From the NCBI GenBank assembly GCA_001970955.1, contig MPUH01000203.1, positions 1-64,000 of the forward strand: a stretch of 64,000 nucleotides of DNA, given 5' to 3'. A program made the position numbers and the translations under genes. The number at the start of each line of letters is the position of its first letter. Position 1 is the first letter of the stretch. This DNA comes from Stentor coeruleus (taxonomy: Eukaryota; Ciliophora; Heterotrichea; Heterotrichida; Stentoridae). Shown piece by piece: positions 7,887 through 18,829 of the stretch. The notes under the pieces are model-generated. The model searched no databases and was not told the DNA's origin. It worked only from the letters and a program-made list of their open reading frames with translations.

Positions 7887-10800
7887 TCAACCATTCCTTT
7901 CTTGATTGACCCTTACTTCCTTCTTACATAAACTACAACAGTATTCATCGAAAATATAACAAATAGCCCCAATGAACTTTATAATAATAATAATATAAAC
8001 AAATGCAGCAAGGCTATTAAGATAATAATGAGTAGCATCACTACTATAAGAACTCAATAATGTGCTGAAATATACAAAAAAACCATTAAAAATTATCCAT
8101 AAAATTACCCCATTAGCTCTTTTGCTTTTAAACCTATCATCCATTTTTTTCTCTGTAGTTGTTTTCATATCTGGTCTATTACCCCATGAACAATCATGAA
8201 TATTACATATAGCATAAATTGTAAAAATATTAACATAAGTCCCAGTAAGTAAAATAAAATGTAATATTCCTCTAATTATACTGAAAAAACTACCACAATT
8301 AGCCATGATAGAAATTATAAACATGAATAAACTTATAGCAATAAGACCGACTGATGTTGAGGATTTCCATCCATCATTTTGAAAATCGTTGTTTAAATAG
8401 ATGAAGTATAGTATCAAAAATATTGTCCCTATGGTGTATAATCCGAATGCAAATGATATAAATTTGTAACATTTTATCATCATTCTTGGAGGAACTGAAA
8501 ATGAACCTACGAGAATAATCATAAGTAAAGCCATGTAAAAAACAATAAAGGGTGTTGATTTGCTTTCGAGCTTGTCCAAGTTTCCTGTGGTTTCGCCGAA
8601 AAATTTCTTAAGGGAAATAGCAAAAGCTAGATAAAATGTTCCGACTATTATAAAATTAAACACTAAAACAAATGCATAATAAATCATAAGGAATTTGAAC
8701 ATGCATTTTCTACAACAACTATGACTTGATTCATCAATTTCATTACATTTCTTAATAGTATACATTGTAGAAAACCAAGTTCCATTATTCCATCTTCTTC
8801 TTTGTGCCATAAGTTCATCAAGAGTTTCAGGAATATCAACTTTAGCTTTAGATTCATTAACAAATTTTAAAATATTGTTTTTCCCAGGTTCACACATTAT
8901 ATCAAAACATAATAATCTACCTTCAGCTAAATGTAAATTTGCTTCTGATAAAGTTAGATCGTTTTCAAAATTAGAATAGAAATATTTGTTTATTTTTTCA
9001 CTGGTTATACAACTCATACGGAAGGCGATTATAGTTCCTGGAAGAACTGATACATATCCAATAACACTTTCTAATGCTTTGTCCATAATATGTAAGAATT
9101 TATATTCAGTAATCTGAGCGTTTGCATAAATATTACATTGATTTAAAGTTTTAGGTATTATCTCCCCACAACAACCAGCAATACAATCGTTTTTCTTCAT
9201 AGTCTCGTATAAACTGAACATTCCTTTATTTTCAAGAACAGTACCTACATCAATCATCATAGTATATTTAGGATTAAGCAAGCTACAAAATCCTTTAAAA
9301 AACCATCTGTGAGTATTTAGCTTTCTTTTACTTGCATGTTTAATACAAAAAATCATATTAAGTGTATTCAGAGTACCTGGAGCATTTGGGTTTAGAGTGT
9401 TTTTATACGTATAATTGATTTTATGAGAAAAGCAATACCCAATCTCTTCATTATCATGAATAAACTGTTTAGTATATAGTTTCTTCAACAGTGTAAACTT
9501 ATACATTTCTTGATCTTCTGTAAACACATCAGAAAATTTTTCCATACAATCCTTATGATTTTTTAAAAACCTCGCAGTTTTTTTAATCATTTTCATTGAG
9601 CATTTTCCTGAACTCACTTTATTAAAATACTCTTCAAGTTTAATTTTTAACCCCTTAACATTCGGAAATTTCTTATAAAAAATATTCTCATTTGGGACTT
9701 TTAATCTTTTATTTACAAGCAATGCTAAATTTTTGTTTTTCATTAAATTTTCAACCAAAAGTTTTTCTTCATATTTCAAGTTAGAAACTTTATTTAAATA
9801 TTTTTTTATTGAAAGGGCGTTATTTTTAGTATTTTCTACCAACTTAAAAAACAATTCTAAAATTTCATCTTTATATTGGTTATGACTAAGGTCGTCTATA
9901 TTTAAAAGGTTTTCCTTCAGTTCAGTAATAGAATCTGATAGATTTGAGAAATATTCAGTAAGATGTTTAGATAACAATTTTTTTACATTAGTTTGATGAG
10001 GGAGAAATTTAATTACTTCTTTTTGTATATTTAAATCCCATGCTTTTTTTATTAAGTCTTGAAAAGGGCGATATTCTAGATAAAAGATGATACTTTTTCG
10101 AACTTCCTCTGAAGATTGGAATATTTTTCTGATAAATGAGTAATGTTTAGAAAACATTTTTAGGTGATCTTTTACATAATTGTCATCAATATCATTAAAT
10201 TGACATAATTCTTGATATGTTTCATGGTCCATAATAATTGGTATATACTTTTCATATTTTTTCTTTAAGTTTAGTATAAATTTATGAATTGGTGAGCTAT
10301 TTTTCGGATCAAAATATCCACTTTTAGTATATATAATATCATTATTATCATCATGTTCTAATTCCGATAACATTCTTTGATGATTTTTACCAATATTAAG
10401 TATTCTTCCAATATTCTCTGAAATATTCAACATATTTTCTACTAATTCAAGCTCAGCGCATTTAAGACGTATCATTTCTTCATTAACAAACTGTGAAAAA
10501 TATGCGAAATTTTTATTAAATGAATCATTTGTGTCTTCATTAGATTTAGATTTAAAACTTTTCATAAACTCTTCAATCCCATCAGCAATTACAATAACTC
10601 CAATGCTTTCAGAACGGCATCTAATATTTAGATCAGATGATTCAAGAAAATTCGGAATATCACGCATAATGCTTTGTAAAGTTTCGTCAAATTTTTCAGC
10701 ATTTTCGTTTTCATAAGAAATCAGTATGAGGAATTCACAATCTGTAATGGGACAATTCCATTGAATATCAAAATCATTTATATTTTCATTTTTGCTTCTT

Positions 10801-11009
10801 TCAAATAAAGGTAATGGTCTAATGTTTTCTGTTTCATTACCATCGCTACATTTAAGAACGACCATCTTATAGTCAACTTCTTGACTAGAAAAATTTGTTA
10901 AACCCATAAAGTCTTTATCAATTCTTTCATTAATTTCCTCATAACGATAAATACTCCACCCTTCCTGCTTTTGAGGTTTTCCTTGCGTTTGGCATCCACT
11001 ATAATCCAT
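7887..11009 (-). CDS. chitin synthase-like GT2 glycosyltransferase
   Basis: 1040 residues. The N-terminal part has DCEFLILISYE (90-100) and VIVIADG (139-144), matching the start of the chitin synthase core. An unusual insert of about 350 charged residues follows (about 180-530). The conserved core resumes at LNMIFCIKHASKRKLNTHRW (550-569), DVGT (587-590), GCCGEI, LESVIGYVSVLPG, then AEGRLLCFD (695-703) and QRRRW (736-740). At least six membrane segments form the C-terminal third. The family motif before QRRRW is EDR; here codon 697 (plus-strand bases 8919-8921) is GGT, so the proposed catalytic Asp is Gly. It would polymerise GlcNAc for cyst wall or lorica if active. Ends in TGA, which shows TGA is a stop here. 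Confidence 0.88.
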   Translation of the reverse strand: MDYSGCQTQGKPQKQEGWSIYRYEEINERIDKDFMGLTNFSSQEVDYKMVVLKCSDGNETENIRPLPLFERSKNENINDFDIQWNCPITDCEFLILISYENENAEKFDETLQSIMRDIPNFLESSDLNIRCRSESIGVIVIADGIEEFMKSFKSKSNEDTNDSFNKNFAYFSQFVNEEMIRLKCAELELVENMLNISENIGRILNIGKNHQRMLSELEHDDNNDIIYTKSGYFDPKNSSPIHKFILNLKKKYEKYIPIIMDHETYQELCQFNDIDDNYVKDHLKMFSKHYSFIRKIFQSSEEVRKSIIFYLEYRPFQDLIKKAWDLNIQKEVIKFLPHQTNVKKLLSKHLTEYFSNLSDSITELKENLLNIDDLSHNQYKDEILELFFKLVENTKNNALSIKKYLNKVSNLKYEEKLLVENLMKNKNLALLVNKRLKVPNENIFYKKFPNVKGLKIKLEEYFNKVSSGKCSMKMIKKTARFLKNHKDCMEKFSDVFTEDQEMYKFTLLKKLYTKQFIHDNEEIGYCFSHKINYTYKNTLNPNAPGTLNTLNMIFCIKHASKRKLNTHRWFFKGFCSLLNPKYTMMIDVGTVLENKGMFSLYETMKKNDCIAGCCGEIIPKTLNQCNIYANAQITEYKFLHIMDKALESVIGYVSVLPGTIIAFRMSCITSEKINKYFYSNFENDLTLSEANLHLAEGRLLCFDIMCEPGKNNILKFVNESKAKVDIPETLDELMAQRRRWNNGTWFSTMYTIKKCNEIDESSHSCCRKCMFKFLMIYYAFVLVFNFIIVGTFYLAFAISLKKFFGETTGNLDKLESKSTPFIVFYMALLMIILVGSFSVPPRMMIKCYKFISFAFGLYTIGTIFLILYFIYLNNDFQNDGWKSSTSVGLIAISLFMFIISIMANCGSFFSIIRGILHFILLTGTYVNIFTIYAICNIHDCSWGNRPDMKTTTEKKMDDRFKSKRANGVILWIIFNGFFVYFSTLLSSYSSDATHYYLNSLAAFVYIIIIIKFIGAICYIFDEYCCSLCKKEVRVNQERNG

Positions 11010-11126
11010 TTTTTACAATAATATAGGAAAAATATTTTATGAATTACAACCTTTAGACTTTAATACAAAAAGCATAGCCCATGATCTAAAACATCAAAAA
11101 AACTTCTATAAATAAAAAAATTAAAC

Positions 11127-11714
11127 CTAAATATCTATATCCAATTCCATCTCTTCTAATTCAATCCATTTTCCTTCAGGGCCTAAATTAAGCTTAATTC
11201 CCTTCAGCCGCCTATTAGTCAAGTTAATAAGTTCAAAAACTTTATTCCTATGATACGAGTTCAAAAAAGGGTTTTTTTCTTTCCCAAACCAAGGTATCGA
11301 AAACCTATACCTGCCACGATTAAAAACAACCACAGCACAAACACCTAATCCTAAATATCCAAAAGGTAAAGCTATATCAATTAAATTCACATCATGATAA
11401 TAATATGTTTGAAAAAAAGCTAAGAAAAAAAAAACACAAAAACATAAACTTGAAAAATACAACATTTTCATAGCTTGTAAATACACTAAACTTGGGGTTT
11501 CTTTAGGTATATGTTTTGGTATTGTATCATTAGCACAATCTCTTATAGACTCTAAAAACTTTATTATAATAGAAATTTTAGCTTTGTTTCGTCTGCATAT
11601 TGAGTCTAAAGATTTAAAGTTTTCTTCAGGGTTGCTTAGAACATAACATTTTCTATCGAAGGAAAAAGGAAAAATTATCCTCCCGTATGTGGAATCGGGG
11701 AATTTGTTTGTCAT
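11127..11714 (-). CDS. uncharacterised protein with two membrane segments
   Basis: 195 residues, with a hydrophilic N-terminal half, two adjacent membrane segments (about 84-103 and 110-130, FSSLCFCVFFFLAFFQTYYY then a Gly-rich second helix) and a basic C-terminal domain. No family recognised. It lies about 117 bp downstream of the chitin synthase-like gene on the same strand, so it could share regulation, but nothing in the sequence shows this. ATG 11712-11714. Confidence 0.6.
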   Translation of the reverse strand: MTNKFPDSTYGRIIFPFSFDRKCYVLSNPEENFKSLDSICRRNKAKISIIIKFLESIRDCANDTIPKHIPKETPSLVYLQAMKMLYFSSLCFCVFFFLAFFQTYYYHDVNLIDIALPFGYLGLGVCAVVVFNRGRYRFSIPWFGKEKNPFLNSYHRNKVFELINLTNRRLKGIKLNLGPEGKWIELEEMELDIDI

Positions 11715-12687
11715 TTTATGTAAAGGGAGGAGGCTTGTTGGGAAATCTTCAAGACGGTTTTTTGTAATGAGTTCTCTGTTGGGTTGTTACTTTTTTCGTT
11801 GTATTCGGGGTTTAAATCGGTCATGTTGGGCTTTGAAAAGTGACTATGGAAATTATTATATTAGAAAAAAAAATTAAAATAGTGAAGGGTTTTTTTAATA
11901 GTTTTTAGGGTAATGATGTGGATATTTGGATGAAGGGTGGAAATTTGATATTTATATGGATTATAGAAAAATGAAACAAAGATTTACCATGGAGATAGTC
12001 TTTAGATTCACTAAAGCATTAAATAATTTTTTATGTAGCATTTTTGATGATATTTGCTTTGAGAATTTATGTATTCGTGATATGAGAAATAATAGATGCT
12101 TATTCGAAATTGGAGGAGTCTTTGAGGAAGATTCAGAAGATACACATTATATTCAATATTCATTTCCCTCAGAATACTTTTACTACAAAATTTAGGAACA
12201 TTGATATATTTTCTCTAAGGCCTTTACCTGTTTCCAACTTTTTATATATGATATTTTTAATGAGGGCTATAAGAAAATTGTATTAAATTTAGGATGATTA
12301 GAGACACTATTTTATATAGAATTTAATTAAAAACTATGATTTTACTATACAGTTTATAATATCGAATTCTGTGAATTCTCATGATTTTATTATATGAATT
12401 GCCTGTTTTGCCTAAAAATATAGTTGGAAATCGTATGAGACGAAATCAATTAGTTTTTTCTTTGTGTAAAGCAAACTTGTAATACATTTGAGAACTGAAT
12501 ATAATTATTCCGGGTAACTAATAAGGATTATTTTTTAATATTTTAGTTATAATTAAGTTAGTATAAAGTCCATTTTCAATAGTTTATCATTTGAATAAAC
12601 ACTTTATATACTTGATACCAGAGTAAACTGACTATTTTAAATTACTTATATAATATACAAAATTACATATTCTTTCATATAATATTT
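11715..12687. other. spacer with one decayed ORF
   Basis: Apart from the in-frame-stop fragment at 11956-12460, I see no gene or repeat. The last 200 bp are AT-rich and probably carry the promoter of the CFAP100-like gene. Confidence 0.5.
11956..12460 (+). pseudogene. decayed ORF, family unknown
   Basis: An open 79-codon stretch from ATG 11956 to TAG 12193-12195 has protein-like composition (FRFTKALNNFLCSIFDDICF). The same frame stays protein-like for about 260 bases more (FTCFQLFIYDIFNEGYKKIV) but with repeated stops of all three kinds. Decay by point changes without frame shifts fits best. The open 5' part could still be a short real gene. Confidence 0.35.
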
Positions 12688-14085
12688 ATGAGTGTTACCG
12701 AAAATTATAACATCTCCAACAAATCTGTTCTCCCTCCAATAAAGTCCACTATTTTCGATACTTCTCACGAAAACCCTTTCAAAGTTCCCCCAGACGAAGA
12801 GATTTTAAATGTTAAAGAGATGAAAAACAGAGCACGAGAAGAAAAAGTATCCGAAATGAATCAGCCAATCTGGGACAAAGGTCTGAAATTTAACCGGGCC
12901 GGGGCATTAAGGAAAATTGAAGAAGTCGACAGCGAAAACACCCCACATGATGAAAAAATCACCGTAGCCGAAGCAGCACATGCAGCTCTAGTAACCGACA
13001 GAGTAAGAACTAGAGAAAACATATACAAGACAATTGAAAAAAAGCGAGAAATGTTCTTATTACAAATGATGATCGATACAAAAAAAGAAGAAATAAAAAA
13101 ACTTGAACAATTCGCTTTATTAAGAGAATACGGGCTTAAAAACTCAGAAGATATGCTCATGGAAGATATGACAAGTTTTAACAATTACTGGGATAAATGC
13201 AAACATGACAGTCATGAGGCAATGAAAGAAGCTAAAAAGCTTAACAAAGAAAAAGTTGAATTGACACATGTTATTAACACTTTAACTGAAGAAATCCAAC
13301 AACTCAATACGCAGATTCAAAAACATGAAGATAGTCTTGAAGAGTGCACAAAATATAAAGTTTTTCTTGATAAACTAGTCCCAAAAGACCATGGGGATTC
13401 AAAATTCAGTGATACTGAGCAATTGATGGAAATTTTACATGCAATGGTTGAGCAAAATTTGTTATTAATGCTAAACATTCAAGAACTTGAACAAAATCTA
13501 GAACAGTCTAAGCATGAACTTGAAAAACTTGAGAAAGGAACTGATGAAAAACTTGATAAACTTATGCAGGAAAAACAAAATTATGATAAACTTATAGAAG
13601 AAAAGGAAAGAAGATGTCAACAACTTGATGGAAGGCTTAAGAAAAATAAACATAATGAAAGATCAGGTTCACCAATATTAGTTAAACTTGAAAATACAAT
13701 AAGAGATGTACTTGGGTTAACCCCAGATGAAGGTCAACAAGGATGTTTTTCATTATTAGGGGAAATGGAATTAAGACTTGATCTTTATTTAAGAATATAT
13801 AAAGAGTTTCTTGAAGTTGATCCAAATTATACAAGAAATATAGTTGATCAATTAGAAAAAGATAGAAGAGAACAAAGCAGAAATAAAGCACTTGAAGCTG
13901 AAACGAAAAATAATCTAGAAAAAGTTAGAAAATATAATGAGAGAAGCCATAATCCTAAGAATAGGAAGATTGGTAGAATGCCTAATAAGAAGTCTATGTT
14001 ACCTGAAAAGAAAATTAAAAAGAAAGTCATTGAAACTCCTCAAGAAGAAAAAGATAGAAGAGAATTCTTGGAAGATGAGGATTAG
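12688..14085 (+). CDS. CFAP100/CCDC37-like axonemal coiled-coil protein
   Basis: 465 residues. The central region (about 108-235, KKREMFLLQMMIDTKKEEI through DSLEECTKYKVFLDKLVP) matches the DUF4200-type coiled coil of CFAP100 (MIA1), including the 'REMFLLQ...DTKKEEI.KLE' start. In Chlamydomonas the MIA complex links inner-arm dynein f (I1) to signalling on the axoneme. Flanks are a Pro/acidic N-terminus and a long charged coiled coil (240-330), then a basic tail. Length is close to the family's 500-600. ATG at 12688. The related CFAP73/CCDC42 family is the main alternative. Confidence 0.75.
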   Translation: MSVTENYNISNKSVLPPIKSTIFDTSHENPFKVPPDEEILNVKEMKNRAREEKVSEMNQPIWDKGLKFNRAGALRKIEEVDSENTPHDEKITVAEAAHAALVTDRVRTRENIYKTIEKKREMFLLQMMIDTKKEEIKKLEQFALLREYGLKNSEDMLMEDMTSFNNYWDKCKHDSHEAMKEAKKLNKEKVELTHVINTLTEEIQQLNTQIQKHEDSLEECTKYKVFLDKLVPKDHGDSKFSDTEQLMEILHAMVEQNLLLMLNIQELEQNLEQSKHELEKLEKGTDEKLDKLMQEKQNYDKLIEEKERRCQQLDGRLKKNKHNERSGSPILVKLENTIRDVLGLTPDEGQQGCFSLLGEMELRLDLYLRIYKEFLEVDPNYTRNIVDQLEKDRREQSRNKALEAETKNNLEKVRKYNERSHNPKNRKIGRMPNKKSMLPEKKIKKKVIETPQEEKDRREFLEDED

Positions 14086-14106
14086 ATAGATTATACAACC
14101 TATAGA

Positions 14107-15177
14107 TTAAAATTTTATAGTATGTCCATATGCAAAAATATGCCCACATTCTATGTTTGGTTTTTTACTATTTTCAATTCCATAGTCTTTTCTATTATCA
14201 TCAGCGCATATAAGTTTTATATATAAAGGTATTTACCTGTAAACGTTTAGATTTATGGAGAATTATTTTATATGTATCTTCTTTGAATTTAAACCATATT
14301 ATTGGTTTTAATCCTGATGTGATTATTTGTAAGAATTCAACATATTCACATGACCTTTTGATTTTTAATTGAGCTATTTTTGTTAGTGAAGTATATGATT
14401 GAGCTGATTTTTTTATACTGTTGTATGTTTTTAGGTAGTTATACATTTTTAACTGTGGAGATGCTATATCGATATAGTTTTCACTTGTAAATATCATTAA
14501 AGTACTTACTGGACATGCTAGTTTTCCTTTACGAGATAACCAAAACCCATTTATTGCAGCAAAAGTATCGGTTCGTTCACTGTGTTTTATGTTGTAGGAA
14601 AGCTAATAATCTCTTCGGTTTTATTTTTTAAACAATTTTTAAGTTGATTCAGATTACCTGTGAAGTTTTCAGTCCATGAACAAGAGTAGATGTTTTCAAA
14701 ACTATTGCACAAATCTTGTACTTGTGTGGTTGACATAATACCATAACAATTATTCCTTTCAGCTTCGTTCTGGTAAACTTTATCATTCTCATCAATATAA
14801 TGCATGATAAAACACGGAAGAAACGTCTACATTAACTCTGTTTTTTTAATACAATAAATAGATTTGTCATCGATAAACAATCCTAAATGAGAATACTCAA
14901 TCATACTATCGAAAATTCCTCAATTTGTACTATAGCCTAATAATTTTAGATTTTTTGGGGATTTAAAGAGGTATTGCAAATATTGGATGCATTTTTTTAG
15001 ATTGATAAAAGGTTTGAAAGATAAGTTGTAATCTCTTTGTACGATGCATTGTAAAAAATAAAGTTGGTATATTTGGTGTTCCCATTCTTTGCTGATTAGG
15101 ACTATTTCTCTAAAGATTTCGAAAAAAGTAAAATATTTCAAGATTTCGTCATATAAAGTAGAACTAATCTTATACAT
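14107..15177 (-). pseudogene. decayed F-box protein gene
   Basis: From ATG 15177, the first 85 codons give an F-box (LYDEILKYFTFFEIFREIVL then SKEWE). The same frame continues through an in-frame TGA (14920-14922) and, about 35 codons further, a TAG into QVQDLCNSFENIYSCSW. It then shifts frame near 14590 into NERTDTFAAINGFWLSRKG and shifts again near 14220 into CADDNRKDYGIE, ending TAA at 14107-14109. No 15- or 16-nt intron removes these breaks. Substrate-binding part not assigned to a known class. It lies 11 bp downstream of the kelch gene. Either a pseudogene or, less likely, sequence error. Confidence 0.6.
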
Positions 15178-15188
15178 TTTTATGTTAA

Positions 15189-16577
15189 CTAATCAAAATC
15201 AACACTCTGAGGTGCCAAAGATCGTGTACGATACATGCTATTCTTAACTTTCCTCCTCTCATCACTTTTAATCAAATTCCCAACAACCATAGGATTAACC
15301 TCAAGTTTATACATTTCACTACTACAATAGCAAGTATTACTAACCCCACCAAAAATAAACATTTCCGTACCCATCATAGCTGCACAATGCCCAGATCTTA
15401 TCCTTGGTACATTTCCATTAACTTTAGTTGACATCCACATAAAATTATCAATATCATAAATATGCACATCATTAAAACATGTATATTGTGTTGTATTTTT
15501 AACATCAACTCTTCCACCAAAAACTAACAAATAATTTAAACTTGAACAATAAACCATAGAATGTAAAAATCTAGGGCAAGGAGGTGTTCCTATTGTCTTT
15601 GGGATAGCAAGTTGAAGTGGTTTTGACCCAGGGATTATTCTTAATAAAAGGTTACTAGCTTGTTTTTTTGAATCAATACCTCCAAACATGTAAATTCCAG
15701 TATTTGTTATCCTTGGGTCTAAGAATTTGTATATACTTTCATCATTTGTTATAGAAGTTGCACTGGCTGCTGTGTGAAATGCTAGACCTTCAAAGGGTGA
15801 TCCAGATAAGTCAACAGAATTCCAAGTGAGTTTTTGTAAGTTAAAAATTGCAGTATCGTGAAGAACATGTTGTTTATCGTTTAATCCTCCTGATACTAAT
15901 AAATGTTTACCTATTATAGCCGCAGCATGACCTTTACGAGCTGAAATGTATGTTCCAGCAGTTTTCACATATACCCATTGTGGAGGATGGATATTTAGTT
16001 TTCTCACTCCGTTTATACATTCCCTTAATCGATGATTTGAATTGAAATTCGTCCCTCCACCAAATACAATCAATTGATTTCGATGCTCTATCGCACTATG
16101 ACCAAACCTTGGTTCGTTTATTCCTGAGGTTTTAAGCTTTTCCCAATCTCTTGCGAATGGGTTAAAAACATTCACATCTTGATTGATATCTCTTGATATT
16201 CCCCCTACTAAATATATACTATTTCCTATTGTTGTCAATGTTGCTTGTTGTCTAGTCTCAGGATTCCATCTAGTTGTTTGAACTTCAGTCCAATAAATTT
16301 CTAATTCTTTACATGTTACGTTAAGAGAAAGGTTCAGCTTAGCAGAAGATGAGAAATGCGAGGATTTAACCACTTTTCTTGCACGTTTATGAATTTTGAT
16401 TGGAGTAAGTTTTATTGTATTAGGACGATATGATTCAGTTAGAGACGCGTCAAAGCTTTCTGATGTCCTAGACAAGAACTGTCCAAAAGCTGAGTCTTGG
16501 AATTTTTGAAATCGCTTCTGTTCTGGTGTCGGTTCTGTGTCTTGTGGTTGTTCAGTTATACTTGAAAAAGTGTTCAT
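15189..16577 (-). CDS. kelch-repeat protein
   Basis: 462 residues. A polar N-terminus of about 90 residues precedes six kelch-type blades, recognisable by GG doublets and downstream aromatic residues (SIYLVGGISRD, QLIVFGGGTNF, HLLVSGGLND, IYMFGGIDS, YLLVFGGRVD, MFIFGGVSN) spaced about 50-60 residues. It should fold as a beta-propeller that binds partner proteins; no BTB or other catalytic domain is attached. Its ATG is 6 bp after the stop of the coiled-coil gene on the same strand, so its 5' leader is almost absent or the two share a transcript. Confidence 0.85.
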   Translation of the reverse strand: MNTFSSITEQPQDTEPTPEQKRFQKFQDSAFGQFLSRTSESFDASLTESYRPNTIKLTPIKIHKRARKVVKSSHFSSSAKLNLSLNVTCKELEIYWTEVQTTRWNPETRQQATLTTIGNSIYLVGGISRDINQDVNVFNPFARDWEKLKTSGINEPRFGHSAIEHRNQLIVFGGGTNFNSNHRLRECINGVRKLNIHPPQWVYVKTAGTYISARKGHAAAIIGKHLLVSGGLNDKQHVLHDTAIFNLQKLTWNSVDLSGSPFEGLAFHTAASATSITNDESIYKFLDPRITNTGIYMFGGIDSKKQASNLLLRIIPGSKPLQLAIPKTIGTPPCPRFLHSMVYCSSLNYLLVFGGRVDVKNTTQYTCFNDVHIYDIDNFMWMSTKVNGNVPRIRSGHCAAMMGTEMFIFGGVSNTCYCSSEMYKLEVNPMVVGNLIKSDERRKVKNSMYRTRSLAPQSVDFD

Positions 16578-16583
16578 AACTAA

Positions 16584-18485
16584 TTAGTTTTTATGATCTA
16601 ATGCTGCTAATTTGGCTTTTATAGACCCAAGAAGTAAATCGTTTACATTCTCTGCTTGCTTTATAGCTTTAATATTGTTTGGGGTGATAGATTCGAGCAT
16701 GATCTCCTGTTTTCTCGCTTGCTTCTCCAGCATCTTAGCTTTTTTCTTAAGAATTTTAGCTTTCTCTCGATTGCTTATATCTTTTTCTAGATCTTTTTCC
16801 CAGTCCAAGTCAACTTCCTCTTTGTTTTCTTCTTTTTCTTGTCGTGTTTTTCTCTGCTCTTCTAAGAAATCTACAACTTTTAGCTCTTTTTTTGCTGGGG
16901 GTTTAGGCACAAGAGGATTGTCTTTAAATTTTCTTGGTTTAAACTCTTTATCTTGTTTTTTAACCTCAATATCAAGTCCAAGACTATCTCTTTTAGGTGA
17001 TCTATGACTATTTGATTTATATCTTTTTTCAATTGGGCTATTCAAACCATCATTTTCAATTTTTTTCAATCTATCAACAGTAGGTCTAAAAAGTTCTTTT
17101 ACTAAATCAGCATATCGAGTTTTTTTTTCAATCATATTCAGTCTTTCTTGACTTGCTCTATTAAGTTCACTTTTCATACGTTTTTCGTCTTCTATAACTT
17201 TAACCCTCCATGCATTAGTAAGATTACTTGCTGATCTTGCTTTTTCACCCATTGCTTTTGTGTAGAGCTCCCTTTCTGTTTGTCTTTGATGATCTTTTTT
17301 TATATTTTCATACCATTTTGCATGGTCTCTTATTTCTTCCATACGCACTGGTGTGTAGCCTAATTCTTTTTTTGCTTGGACGTATTTTTGGATTTCAATT
17401 TGTTCTACTTCGTTTTTATAACGCTCTTCTATACGCATATAGAGAGGTTTAGATTCTTTTAAGGCATTGAGATCTTGTTGACGCTTTTTTATTTCTGCTA
17501 GTTCTTGTTTACGCTTAGCTTTTTTTTCTTTCATCTTTTCGATATCGGCTTTGTACTCTTGGTCATGAAGCTCTTTTTCTTTTGCACGTTGTTGATCAAG
17601 GAGTTCTCGTTCTTTTTCTAATCGGTTGTTTATTTTTTCTAGCTCTTTAGCTAGTGTGGCCTCACGCTTTTTTTGATCTTCTCTGAGTTGTTTTAGTTTC
17701 TGACTAGTCAACTCAGACTTTTTTTTCACTTCCTCATATTTCGCAATAGGCTCGTTTCTATCTTTTAAATTTGGTTTCCTATGCTCCTCACTATGGTTTT
17801 CCAAAGTGTCAATCCCTTCAATAGAATCCTTAACTTTCTCAAGCATATTCTCAACATCATTTTTTTGTTTTTCAGCTTCTTCAATCCTTTTTTCAATATC
17901 CTTCATCTCATTTTCTTCATTTTCATTAATTTCCTGCACCAATGACGGAACCTTTTTCTGTATTTCCTTCAAAGGTTGATCACTTTCTACATTCTTTTCT
18001 AAAATCTGTTCAAAATCCTGCATCAAACTTTCAATCCCATCTGTCATAATCCTCTCAGTCCTCATTTTGCTTAATTTCTCCGTAACTTTTGAATTTTTTT
18101 CCACAAGACTCTCTCTTTCATAGCTTTTAGGGAAATTCTTTCCATCCTTTGACTTTTTCTCAGAATTTTTTTCTATAACCTCTTCATTAGGATCATTAAT
18201 ATATGAATTCTTAATACTTTCTCTATCATCACTTACTAATTGTATTGATTTTTCAGATAACTCAGATGTATTATGAGACATTTTATATTTGAGTTGGAGT
18301 TTTTGAATAATTTGGTTAAGATTTTCTTTGGACTATATAGAAATTACTAGATCTTTTAATTCTGTTTTAGGAAGTGAAGTATATGCTTGGGTTAAGCATT
18401 CTTGAAGACGAAAAGATATTGAATATAAGTCGTCTGGATTATAGCATATTAGGTCTAAAACGCTCTTTAGATAGTCTGAAGCCAT
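16584..18485 (-). CDS. large coiled-coil protein (two exons)
   Basis: The long ORF from 18281 is not the whole gene. Upstream, ATG 18485 opens a 46-codon exon (MASDYLKSVLDLICYNPDDL) that ends at a 15-nt intron (18333-18347); removal continues in frame into the main ORF and gives 628 residues. The N-terminal 60 residues look globular. Residues about 150-330 form a long Lys/Glu-rich coiled coil. A conserved-looking block follows (YMRIEERYKNEVEQIEIQKY, then YADLVKELFRP), and the C-terminus is again a charged helix. Family not recognised; composition fits a basal-body or axonemal scaffold, which is inference. Confidence 0.8.
18333..18347 (-). other. 15-nt spliceosomal intron
   Basis: On the minus strand GTAATTTCTATATAG, with an in-frame TAG at its end. 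Removing it joins a 46-codon first exon to the coiled-coil ORF in the same phase. Confidence 0.9.
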
Positions 18486-18829
18486 TAATTAGTAAGATTT
18501 TTCTAGCATAACAGATTTTTATTTTTGGATTATTAAAGTGATTAGGATTATTATAAGTTTAAAGATTTATTAAGGGAATAATTTGAAGAAGATGTGGAAT
18601 ATGAGGGAAGAGAAGTTTTTTTAGATGGGTTGAGTTTGTTGAAAGATATGTTTAAAGGATTATAGAAAAGAAGATAGTTTTTATGAGTATTTTTATATGT
18701 TTGTTTGTGTGATGTATTGATGAGATTTAAATTTTAATATAAAATTATCAATTTTTTTAATAGTTGTAGTAGTTATTATTCTGATAATGTTATTACTTAA
18801 CCGATTTTGTACTTTTGAAACTAATTAAT
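18486..18829. other. bidirectional spacer
   Basis: Lies between divergent genes and probably holds both promoters. I see no gene, repeat or clear motif in it. Confidence 0.5.

Noticed and set aside
14107-15177. TGA read as Trp (as in Blepharisma) or stops read as sense (as in Condylostoma)
   Set aside because: Intact genes here end with all three stops, TGA ends the chitin synthase-like gene, and Trp is TGG throughout; the in-frame stops occur only in regions that also have frame shifts.
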